The notes below the pieces were generated by a model. It searched no databases. It worked only from the letters and a program-made list of their open reading frames with translations, and had not been told where the DNA came from. Positions 1 to 5,301 of a stretch of 9,675 nt of DNA are shown piece by piece. Position 1 is the stretch's first letter. The number at the start of each line of letters is the position of its first letter. The DNA is from Nostocaceae cyanobacterium CSSed10_463m (GTDB lineage: Bacteria; Cyanobacteriota; Cyanobacteriia; Cyanobacteriales; Nostocaceae): the NCBI GenBank assembly GCA_003556955.1, contig PWQB01000262.1:1-9675 (forward strand), given 5' to 3'. The translations under genes were made by a program, and so were the position numbers.

Positions 1-1
1 G

Positions 2-118
2 GTTATTCCTACTCATGTTGAAACTAAAGCTATCTTACCAAAACTGGTAGGCTCAAGTCTACCTAATAGTTTTCATCCCTGGACTAAAGTCACAGGGTTT
101 TCAACATATCCTTTATAA
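2..118 (+). CDS. Possible 3' end of an upstream gene (38 residues, truncated by window edge)
   Basis: One + strand frame is open from the first bases to a TAA at 116-118. Its 38 residues end in FHPWTKVTGFSTYPL. I do not recognise the family, and too little is visible to assign a function. The frame has no start inside the window, so if real it is the C-terminus of a gene lying to the left. A hairpin followed by a T-run lies about 60 bases downstream (179-221), a reasonable place for the end of a transcript. Against it, an antisense small frame with a good ribosome binding site overlaps it at 73-168, and only one of the two is likely to be real. Confidence 0.4.
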   Translation, partial: VIPTHVETKAILPKLVGSSLPNSFHPWTKVTGFSTYPL

Positions 119-168
119 AAAGCGACCCAGCCAATGCAGCCAGATCGTCCCGTCGATTTAAAAGTCAT
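73..168 (-). CDS. Candidate small ORF, 31 residues, unknown function
   Basis: On the minus strand a GGAGGAG sequence (plus positions 173-179) lies six bases before an ATG at 168-166. The frame then runs 31 codons to a TGA at 75-73. The peptide starts MTFKSTGRSGCIGW and ends YVENPVTLVQG. No signal peptide, membrane segment or known motif is visible. The ribosome binding site is stronger than that of most genes in this window, and this is the only reason to list the frame. An earlier ATG at 172-170 abuts the GGAGGAG and stops after four codons. The frame overlaps a possible gene end on the other strand and could be a chance ORF. Confidence 0.2.
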   Translation of the reverse strand: MTFKSTGRSGCIGWVAFYKGYVENPVTLVQG

Positions 169-178
169 TCATCTCCTC

Positions 179-221
179 CAAATCATACTTGGAAAAGTAC
201 TCAAATGATTTGATATTTTTT
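179..221 (+). terminator. Hairpin followed by T-run, possible terminator of the upstream gene
   Basis: CAAATCAT at 179-186 pairs with ATGATTTG at 205-212. TTG (189-191) with CAA (202-204) extends the stem after a two-base bulge. The loop is ten bases (192-201), and TATTTTTT follows on the + strand at 214-221. This is the layout of a weak, AT-rich intrinsic terminator and would end transcription of a gene finishing at 118. On the minus strand the same hairpin lies directly before a GGAGGAG sequence, so it could instead be a 5' UTR structure there. Confidence 0.4.
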
Positions 222-284
222 ACGCAATTATTATCTATTTTTTAGATATTTTCACGGTAATGTCTGGCAGTAAGGGTAACTTAA

Positions 285-315
285 GGGGATGGAGAAAATT
301 ATTTTTCCCATCTCC
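285..315. other. Long tight hairpin (14-position stem, 3-base loop)
   Basis: Positions 285-298 can pair with 302-315 around the loop 299-301. The stem has 11 Watson-Crick pairs, two G-U pairs and one A-C mismatch. It ends only six bases before the first TTTACAAT box of the putative promoter (322-329). No good T-run follows on either strand, so it is not a classical terminator. It may insulate the promoter at 322-350 from upstream transcription, or simply be one of the palindromic repeats usual in these genomes. Confidence 0.4.
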
Positions 316-321
316 AATGAT

Positions 322-350
322 TTTACAATACTTTTACAATTGCCTAATAT
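322..350 (+). promoter_or_regulatory. Sigma70-type promoter overlapping an HLR1-like direct repeat
   Basis: TTTACA (322-327) and TAATAT (345-350) are separated by 17 bases and read as -35 and -10 boxes, giving a transcription start near 357. The -35 box is embedded in two identical octamers, TTTACAAT at 322-329 and 333-340, spaced three bases apart. Each octamer fits the half-site (G/T)TTACA(T/A)(T/A) described for HLR1, the RpaB-binding element of cyanobacteria. The published element has two bases between halves, so the match is imperfect. Binding over the -35 box would suit repression. The controlled gene would be the one at 444. Confidence 0.45.
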
Positions 351-443
351 TTGCGCGGATTACGCAAAGTTTTGCTCAATATCTCTGTTAGCAGTATTTA
401 GTAGTTGGGTATATGACTATGAAATTTAGATGTACCCAACTCA

Positions 444-1019
444 ATGAAGCGATCGCATCTTGTCAAAATAGCCATGATAGCTTTACTTTCCCTAGGTAGT
501 CTTGGCATTGTTGGGGGAAGTTTTTTTCTGAGAAAGGCTTTTAGCAATAGCAGCGAACTACAAATCATCACTGATACATCTCGCTATCAAGAAATTCGTC
601 AGCAACTATGGTCTAATCATTATATTCAACATTTTCCTGATGTTCTGCCTCATGAAGCTGAAAAAGTCCGTATTGCCTATTATTCTGGAAATACAAAAGA
701 AGGAAGTTTTTTTCAACTCAGGCTCAAACATTCACCAGCAAAAATTCAAGAATTACTTGCACAATATCAAAAAATTGCTAAATATCAGTATCAAGGTGGT
801 AATACAAACGACCACGTTAACCTAGACAATGGTGTACCAACAACATTTTTTTACACTAGTGATTTTTCTCAAGAATCATTTCCCTCCACTTATGTAATAT
901 TAGTATTAGATGCCAACAACAAAGGTACACCGGGTTTCAAATGGAATCATGGCGATAGTTATGGTGTAGCTATTGATAGTTCAGCCTCAGAAATTGTTTA
1001 TTGGGCTGAAAAATGGTAA
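444..1019 (+). CDS. Conserved-looking exported or membrane-anchored protein of unknown function
   Basis: The 191-residue protein has a positively charged start (MKRSHLVK) followed by a hydrophobic stretch at about residues 9-29, consistent with a signal peptide or N-terminal membrane anchor. No lipobox cysteine is seen. The rest (about residues 35-191) is soluble and mixed in character, rich in aromatic residues, and ends with GDSYGVAIDSSASEIVYWAEKW-like sequence lacking any catalytic motif I know. It would sit on the periplasmic side of the plasma or thylakoid membrane. I do not recognise the family. The ATG at 444 is the first in frame after a stop at 420-422. There is no Shine-Dalgarno sequence, which is common in cyanobacteria, and an alternative ATG at 474 would shorten the positive region. 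The gene stands alone, followed by a repeat-rich gap of about 1 kb, so no link to the polysaccharide genes is implied. A HIP1 octamer lies at codons 2-5. Confidence 0.75.
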   Translation: MKRSHLVKIAMIALLSLGSLGIVGGSFFLRKAFSNSSELQIITDTSRYQEIRQQLWSNHYIQHFPDVLPHEAEKVRIAYYSGNTKEGSFFQLRLKHSPAKIQELLAQYQKIAKYQYQGGNTNDHVNLDNGVPTTFFYTSDFSQESFPSTYVILVLDANNKGTPGFKWNHGDSYGVAIDSSASEIVYWAEKW

Positions 1020-1024
1020 GAAAT

Positions 1025-1059
1025 AATTCGTAATTTGTATTCGTAAGGGACTAGGGACT
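1025..1059. repeat. Short heptanucleotide tandem repeats
   Basis: Just after the stop at 1019 lie AATTCGT (1025-1031), AATTTGT (1032-1038) and the related ATTCGTA (1039-1045), then two exact copies of AGGGACT (1046-1052 and 1053-1059). These resemble the heptanucleotide STRR sequences scattered through Nostocales intergenic DNA. The arrays are very short and partly degenerate. The second pair runs into the left end of the inverted-repeat element that follows. Confidence 0.55.
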
Positions 1060-1198
1060 GTTTTCAAACCCAAAATTAGATGTAAATGTAGGTTGGGTTG
1101 AGGAACGAAACCCAACTTTACCCCATATTTGGTTTGCTTCGTACAGGTTGCGCTGCGCTTAATTCAACCTACTTCTAGAGTTTGAAAACACGCCCTAG
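1051..1198. mobile_element. MITE-like palindromic element, 148 bp
   Basis: The 19-base ends at 1051-1069 and 1180-1198 are inverted copies of each other with 17 of 19 matching; the shared core is TGTTTTCAAAC on the left. Inside are further inverted pairs: GTAGGTTG at 1088-1095 with CAACCTAC at 1165-1172, and GTTGGGTT at 1092-1099 with AACCCAAC at 1109-1116 around a nine-base loop. The two inner pairs share bases, so alternative folds exist. No coding capacity is present and no clear target-site duplication flanks the ends. The structure fits a non-autonomous element or a palindromic intergenic repeat, and as RNA it could act as a terminator for the gene ending at 1019. Confidence 0.5.
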
Positions 1199-1419
1199 GG
1201 CTTGGTTAAATTCGACACTTATGTGTACACGGTAGCTTCCTGAAGGAGAGAGGATTTCTTCACGCTTCATTGGGTTGTGCTATCGAAACTGAGCTTGTCG
1301 AAGTGACAGGGCTTGTATCTCATTTTTTCGGTCATCTGACCATTTCAGGCTTGAAGCTTTGTTTTACACATCTTTATCTTAACTTTATAAAAGGTTTATT
1401 AAATTTTAATATAGGCAAT
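1199..1419. other. Non-coding repeat-rich spacer
   Basis: No gene is supported here. The stretch contains the palindrome GTGTACAC (1223-1230) and the string CTGAGCTTGTCGAAGTG (1290-1306), which I recall as a widespread intergenic repeat motif in bacterial genomes. A 63-codon open frame from 1270 to 1461 has no ribosome binding site and is made partly from repeat sequence, so it is not called as a gene. After about 1320 the sequence becomes AT-rich and leads into the tandem array. Confidence 0.5.
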
Positions 1420-1449
1420 CATCTATCGTTAGACATATATATATCTATA

Positions 1450-1465
1450 GTAATGATATAATTAC
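1450..1465. promoter_or_regulatory. Palindrome-like box, copy 1
   Basis: GTAATGATATAATTAC has inverted five-base arms, GTAAT and ATTAC. It occupies the same place in unit one as the boxes at 1668 and 1885 in the other units. It may be a binding site for a dimeric regulator; which one is unknown. Confidence 0.35.
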
Positions 1466-1667
1466 TGGAAATTACTTACCTGAGCATCCCAAGTCATTAA
1501 TTCTCTGTGTAAAATTACTGCCGTAAGTATTAAGGTCGTGAAAAGCACTTAATTTTGCAGTTTTTACTGAATTGGGGTGTTTTTAGATACGTTTTTTTGA
1601 GATTAACAATAAATTAATCATACATTTACACAAAAAACATCTATCTTGAGTAACATATTTATTTGTA

Positions 1668-1683
1668 GTAATGATATGATTAC
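1668..1683. promoter_or_regulatory. Palindrome-like box, copy 2
   Basis: GTAATGATATGATTAC is symmetric at every position except one pair (G opposite G). It contains GTA and TAC ends ten bases apart. The NtcA site of cyanobacteria is GTA-N8-TAC, so this resembles NtcA with two extra central bases and should not be called NtcA without testing. A TATGAT string (1675-1680) inside the box could alternatively be a -10 element, but no good -35 is seen 17 bases upstream. Confidence 0.4.
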
Positions 1684-1752
1684 TGAATAATCACTCAAAT
1701 GAGCGAACCAATTGATTAAATTCCTCAATAAAATTCCTTGGAAGGAGAATTA

Positions 1753-1866
1753 ATGAGCTACAAATCACACACTTATACGGTATTCACGCATAATGTATGT
1801 TTTGATACTTGTTTTTGGGTTAATAAAACACACACACAAGCTTTATATAAAAAACATCTATCTTAA
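1753..1866 (+). CDS. Candidate minicistron in unit 2, 37 residues
   Basis: AAGGAG (1742-1747) lies five bases before the ATG at 1753, one of the best ribosome binding sites in the window. The frame runs 37 codons and stops with TAA at 1864-1866, inside the start of unit three. The peptide begins MSYKSHTYTVFTHN, contains two cysteines, and ends QALYKKHLS. No family is recognised. Only the first four residues (MSYK) are shared with the frame in unit three; beyond that the two peptides differ completely. This suggests that the translation start, not the peptide product, is conserved. It may be a leader peptide or the remnant start of a lost gene. Confidence 0.3.
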   Translation: MSYKSHTYTVFTHNVCFDTCFWVNKTHTQALYKKHLS

Positions 1867-1884
1867 GGAGCATATTTATCTATA

Positions 1885-1900
1885 GTAATGATATGATTGC
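1885..1900. promoter_or_regulatory. Palindrome-like box, copy 3
   Basis: GTAATGATATGATTGC is identical to copy 2 except for one base in the right arm. It lies 217 bases after copy 2 and 180 bases before the Alg14-like start codon. Conservation over three otherwise drifting units suggests it matters for regulation. Confidence 0.4.
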
Positions 1901-1953
1901 TGAATCATCAAGCAAATAAGCGAACCACTTAAATTCCCCAGTAAAATTCCTTG

Positions 1954-1960
1954 GGAGGAG
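1954..1960 (+). promoter_or_regulatory. Strong Shine-Dalgarno sequence GGAGGAG in unit 3
   Basis: GGAGGAG sits five bases before the ATG at 1966. It is far stronger than the weak AGGG (2074-2077) only two bases ahead of the real Alg14-like start at 2080. Ribosomes on a transcript from the array would therefore probably load here first. Confidence 0.5.
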
Positions 1961-1965
1961 AATTA

Positions 1966-2022
1966 ATGAGCTACAAAGCACAACAATTACATAGAGAACT
2001 AATACATAGTTGCTTTTGCTGA
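1966..2022 (+). CDS. Candidate 18-residue leader peptide upstream of the operon
   Basis: The frame encodes MSYKAQQLHRELIHSCFC and ends with TGA at 2020-2022, 57 bases before the Alg14-like ATG. It has the strong ribosome binding site at 1954-1960. The peptide is too short to assign; it has two cysteines at the C-terminus and two histidines. Its position suits a translated leader that influences the downstream gene. It could equally be a decayed duplicate of the beginning of some other gene, since the start block is shared with unit two and the rest is not. Confidence 0.35.
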   Translation: MSYKAQQLHRELIHSCFC

Positions 2023-2079
2023 AGTTAGTTGATTGTCGTCTCTTTCAATTTTCGTTATTAACAAAGTGTAATCAGGGCT

Positions 2080-2538
2080 ATGAAATTACTATTAGTATCT
2101 ACATCGGGTGGACATTTTTCTACCATGCAAGGCTTAAAACCTTTTTGGCATAAACATGAAAAAGTCTGGATAACAGATCGCAAAAAAGATACAGAAGTTC
2201 TGATAGAAAATCAAGAAAAGGTCTATTGGTTACCTTATCAAGCACCAAGAGATGTACTGGCTTTTCTTAAAAATCTTCCTTCAGTATTTAGAATTGTTTT
2301 GACAGAAAAACCAGAATTAGTGGTTTCAACAGGAGCAAGTTTGGCTGTTGGTTTTGCCATTGCATCTAAGTTACTAGGAATTAAGTTTATTTATATAGAA
2401 AGTATTTCTCGCGCCCAAGAGCTAAGTTTAAGCGGCAAAATAGTCTATCCGCTTTGTCATGAATTTTACGTCCAATGGCCAAATCTGTGTAATAAGTACT
2501 CAAGAGCTAAGTATAAAGGCATAGTTTACCGTAGTTAA
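2080..2538 (+). CDS. Alg14-like glycosyltransferase subunit (PssD/CpsF type)
   Basis: The 152-residue protein resembles the Alg14 family, the membrane-anchoring and acceptor-binding half of a split GT-B enzyme that works with an Alg13-like catalytic partner on lipid-linked intermediates at the cytoplasmic face of the membrane. Visible signatures are STSGGH (residues 7-12), PELVVSTGAS (78-87) and the YIESISR motif (105-111). Length matches bacterial members of about 150 residues. There is no separate N-terminal membrane helix; the hydrophobic stretch around 86-106 is part of the fold. The start at 2080 gives the canonical MKLLLVSTSGGH beginning, with only a weak AGGG two bases upstream. The partner gene follows after 177 bases. 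The bacterial homologues add glucose, galactose or GlcNAc-type sugars in capsule assembly; the donor cannot be read from the sequence. Confidence 0.9.
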   Translation: MKLLLVSTSGGHFSTMQGLKPFWHKHEKVWITDRKKDTEVLIENQEKVYWLPYQAPRDVLAFLKNLPSVFRIVLTEKPELVVSTGASLAVGFAIASKLLGIKFIYIESISRAQELSLSGKIVYPLCHEFYVQWPNLCNKYSRAKYKGIVYRS

Positions 2539-2715
2539 TTTAACAATAGAAGCAGCAGTTATAAAAAAATATGAACACCTCTAATCAGTCTTACACTTAC
2601 AGAATTTATTCAGACTGAAAAGACTTAACATATCTGCGTGGCTTATAGCCTATTTAGGATTGCTGTCTATATCTACATTAATGAACGATGAACTTTAATA
2701 AACCCATTTAAAACA

Positions 2716-3195
2716 ATGATCACTGTAACTTTTGGTACTATTCCTTACAGCTTTGATAGAGCAGTTAATTGGTTATCTATTTTAATCAACAAAGGGATAA
2801 TTAATGAACCTTTGGTGGTGCAATATGGCATAACTGATATAGTTGTTTTGCAGCAGTATCCAAAAGTTACCTTATATTCAATAGTCACCAAAAACGAAAT
2901 GGAAATATTAGTGGAGCAATCTCGCTTAGTTATTTCCCATGCTGGTCAAGGTTCCACTATATTTCTAGCACAGAAGCAATCGTCCTTTGTTTTGATACCA
3001 CGCCTAGCTGCTTATCGTGAACACGTTGATGATCATCAGTTGTGGTTTGCTCAATCGGTTGAACAATTTGGGGTCAAAAATTGCTTGTCTTTAGAAAGCC
3101 TGGAAGCAGCAATAGTAAATCCGCCCCCACCCATAACAAAGCCCTTATTCAATGAGCCAAAATTATCCGATTATCTTTTAGGAAGATATTCATAA
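2716..3195 (+). CDS. Alg13-like glycosyltransferase catalytic subunit (PssE/CpsG type)
   Basis: The 159-residue protein is the expected partner of the Alg14-like gene upstream. It begins MITVTFGT, the usual opening of bacterial Alg13 homologues. It carries VISHAGQGST (residues 72-81), the nucleotide-sugar-binding region of the family, and the PRLAAYREHVDDHQ block (95-108). Its length is that of stand-alone Alg13-like subunits and equals one GT-B half-domain. The complex would transfer a sugar from a UDP donor to a polyprenyl-linked acceptor, probably as an early step of repeat-unit synthesis. No Shine-Dalgarno sequence precedes the ATG. The next gene starts 69 bases downstream on the same strand. 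Confidence 0.9.
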   Translation: MITVTFGTIPYSFDRAVNWLSILINKGIINEPLVVQYGITDIVVLQQYPKVTLYSIVTKNEMEILVEQSRLVISHAGQGSTIFLAQKQSSFVLIPRLAAYREHVDDHQLWFAQSVEQFGVKNCLSLESLEAAIVNPPPPITKPLFNEPKLSDYLLGRYS

Positions 3196-3264
3196 TTCAA
3201 AAGACATGATCACAATAAGTTTGGCAAAATATATACTCAGAAAAATTAGGTTAATTTTAGCGAT

Positions 3265-5301
3265 ATGAATATGTTTATTACTATTCTAATGAGGCACTGG
3301 AAACCATTAGTAGGCTTGAATCTATTAATAGTGATAATTGCGGTTCATGGTCTCCTTAATGTAAAACCTAAATGGCAAGCTAAAGCTCAACTCATTGTGC
3401 CTAACTCTAGCAGTAATTTAAATGCCAATTTAGGAATATTGGGCAATGTGAGTGATCAAGGAGTTAAATTTTCTCAGCAAATTAATCCATTAAATATTCT
3501 GCGCTCAATTCTCAAGAGTAATGAAGCTATGAATCGAGTTAGGGATGCTGATCCTGAAAAAGATAAGTATCCCCGCTTAGATATATATCAATCTTTATTT
3601 GAAATTTCTCCACAAGGGGAGTCAACCATTATTTCTATTACTGTTAAAGGTTCTGAACCACAATTAGCGAAACAGAGAACTGAAATTTTGATTGATGTTT
3701 TTCAGCAACGATTAAATGAACTACGTAACAATGATGCTCAACAGCGTTCGCAATTTTTAGAAAACGAAGTTAGACAAGCAGTTAATAACTATAAACAAGC
3801 GCAAACAGCCCTATCTCAGTTTCAAAAATCATCTGGCTTAGTCAATAGTGAATCACAAGCTAATGAAATTTCTAGAAGTATTAGCACGTTGAAAAATCTG
3901 CAAGCACAAATTATTTCACAAGCACAGTCCCGAAAACAGGAAGCACAAGGACTGTCGGAAAAACTTGGCTTAACATCAAATCAGGCTATTCAATCCTTAA
4001 AAATCAAGGAAAATAACGATTATCAGTATATTCAACAAAAGATAACTGAGGTTGAATTGGCTTTAGCAGAAGCACAGATTACATACTTACCTAACCATCC
4101 TCAAGTTATCAATTTACAAGAAAAACGCCAGGAACTGTTAAATTTACGAGAAAAAAATTTGCATCAAGCTGCTACTCACAAAGCCGAAACTTTCCTAGTA
4201 GATAACAAAATAGGTGAACACTCAGCATCATTAATACAGCAATTAATTCTGGCAGAAACTCAAGCTAGTGGGCTGCAAACTCAAGCAAACTATTTAGACA
4301 AGCAAATTAATCAGTTTATTACTGAATTAAACTCCTTTCCTATCAAGCAAGCCCAATTAAATGAACTCCAACAACAGTTGAATATTACCGAGGGGGTTTA
4401 TAACGGTTTAGTAGCCAGAAGAAAGGAGATCGAACTAAATGCTTTTAGTGCTTATCCGAGTGTACAAGTACTTGATCCACCGAGAATTGATTCCAAACCA
4501 ATTGGTGGAGGAAAACGAGTTATTGCTTTAGGGGTCATTTTAGCTTCAGGTTTTGGGAGTACAGCTTTAGCTCTATGGTTAGAAAGTCGGAATCCTTTAC
4601 TTACCACCAAAGATATTCAAAAACTTAACATTCCAGTTCTCAGCAGTATTCCCCGCTTTAAAAATTTATTGCCAAATATAGATCCAAGATTAAATACAGC
4701 TATCGAATATCAACGGTTAGCCTCAGCTATTAGCATGATCTCTTTACCCAGTAATCGCTTACTCATTAGTAGCGCTACTCAGGGGGAAGGAAAAACTACT
4801 GTCACAATGGGATTAGCCATAGCATTAAACTCCCTTGGTTTTCGGATTTTAGTTGTTGATGCTGATGTGCATAAAAATCAGTTAAGTCAGCGACTGGGGA
4901 TAAATTTTAATGATGCTCACGAATTAGCATCTACACCCATTTCTGTACATCCAAATATTGATTTACAGAGGATAACGCCCACATCTGAACATATCAATAA
5001 ATTCATTACTAATGGCAGCTTTGAACAAGCTCTGAATATGGCACAATCACACAATAATTATGACTATGTTTTAATTGATAGCCCTCCCTTAAGCTTGACT
5101 AATGAAGCTTTATTCATCACACAAGTAGTGAATAATGTCTTGCTTGTTGTCTCACCTGGAAATAGCTATCGTAACCCCTTTAACGATAGTATTAGTCAGC
5201 TTAAAAGGCATCAAGCTCAGACAGTTGGTTTAGTCGTTAATGGTGTGGAAACACAACACGAAGGCTATCTTTACGAACATCAAATTACTGAGGTAGGCTG
5301 A
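3265..5301 (+). CDS. Wzc-type polysaccharide co-polymerase with degenerate BY-kinase domain
   Basis: The 678-residue plasma-membrane protein regulates polysaccharide chain length and export. Order of parts: a short cytoplasmic start, TM1 at about residues 14-31, a periplasmic Wzz-type domain with long glutamine-rich coiled coil (about 140-390), a proline-containing LDPPRIDSKP segment (403-412), TM2 at about 419-438, then a cytoplasmic P-loop kinase domain. Walker A is ATQGEGKT (504-511), Walker A' ILVVDADVH (528-536) and Walker B VLIDSPP (602-608). Deviations from classical BY-kinases: the arginine of the Walker A' DxDxR is His536, the EX2RX2R helix reads E481-Y-Q-R484-L-A-S487, and the C-terminal tyrosine cluster is reduced to Tyr-Leu-Tyr near the end. 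ATP binding looks intact while tyrosine autokinase activity is doubtful. The stop overlaps the next ATG by one base, so the polymerase gene is translationally coupled. Confidence 0.93.
   Translation: MNMFITILMRHWKPLVGLNLLIVIIAVHGLLNVKPKWQAKAQLIVPNSSSNLNANLGILGNVSDQGVKFSQQINPLNILRSILKSNEAMNRVRDADPEKDKYPRLDIYQSLFEISPQGESTIISITVKGSEPQLAKQRTEILIDVFQQRLNELRNNDAQQRSQFLENEVRQAVNNYKQAQTALSQFQKSSGLVNSESQANEISRSISTLKNLQAQIISQAQSRKQEAQGLSEKLGLTSNQAIQSLKIKENNDYQYIQQKITEVELALAEAQITYLPNHPQVINLQEKRQELLNLREKNLHQAATHKAETFLVDNKIGEHSASLIQQLILAETQASGLQTQANYLDKQINQFITELNSFPIKQAQLNELQQQLNITEGVYNGLVARRKEIELNAFSAYPSVQVLDPPRIDSKPIGGGKRVIALGVILASGFGSTALALWLESRNPLLTTKDIQKLNIPVLSSIPRFKNLLPNIDPRLNTAIEYQRLASAISMISLPSNRLLISSATQGEGKTTVTMGLAIALNSLGFRILVVDADVHKNQLSQRLGINFNDAHELASTPISVHPNIDLQRITPTSEHINKFITNGSFEQALNMAQSHNNYDYVLIDSPPLSLTNEALFITQVVNNVLLVVSPGNSYRNPFNDSISQLKRHQAQTVGLVVNGVETQHEGYLYEHQITEVG

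Larger units (their letters stand above)
119..443. other. Gene-poor spacer with hairpins and a promoter
   Basis: The 325 bases between the possible upstream gene end and the ATG at 444 contain no convincing + strand gene. They hold the start half of a doubtful minus-strand small ORF, a terminator-like hairpin (179-221), a tight hairpin (285-315), a promoter with TTTACAAT direct repeats (322-350), and a short inverted repeat TTTGCG/CGCAAA at 350-355 and 363-368 close to the predicted transcription start. Nothing is recognised between 369 and 443 apart from the presumed untranslated leader. Confidence 0.6.
1420..2071 (+). repeat. Degenerate tandem array of three 217-218 bp units upstream of the polysaccharide operon
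   Basis: Three units start with CATCTATC at 1420, 1638 and 1855, so the periods are 218 and 217 bases. Units two and three are alike over about 135 bases, from the AAAAAACATCTATCTT block through a palindrome-like box and a ribosome binding site to codon five of a small frame. The 52-base blocks at 1718-1769 and 1931-1982 differ at only four positions. The remaining 80 bases of each unit are much more diverged, though GATAC and TTTTTG-like patches recur. Unit one keeps the first half but has lost the ribosome binding site and ATG. The third unit ends beside the ATG at 2080. The array looks like a promoter/leader region that was duplicated twice. Confidence 0.75.

Noticed and set aside
640..825. 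+ strand open frame of 61 codons
   Set aside because: It overlaps the 444-1019 gene in another frame, has no ribosome binding site and shows no recognisable motif.
1270..1461. + strand open frame of 63 codons starting MGCAIETELVEV
   Set aside because: It is built partly from a common intergenic repeat, has no ribosome binding site, and runs into the tandem array at its end, so it is probably a chance frame.
1668..1683. Bona fide NtcA binding site
   Set aside because: The GTA and TAC ends are ten bases apart rather than eight, and no NtcA-type -10 box about 22 bases downstream is evident. It is kept only as a box of unknown regulator.
1420..2071. CRISPR array
   Set aside because: The repeat unit is over 200 bases, degenerate and without short identical repeats separated by unique spacers; no cas gene is present.
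2571..2618. 15-codon frame between the Alg14-like and Alg13-like genes
   Set aside because: It has no ribosome binding site, is very short, and there is no second copy or other support.
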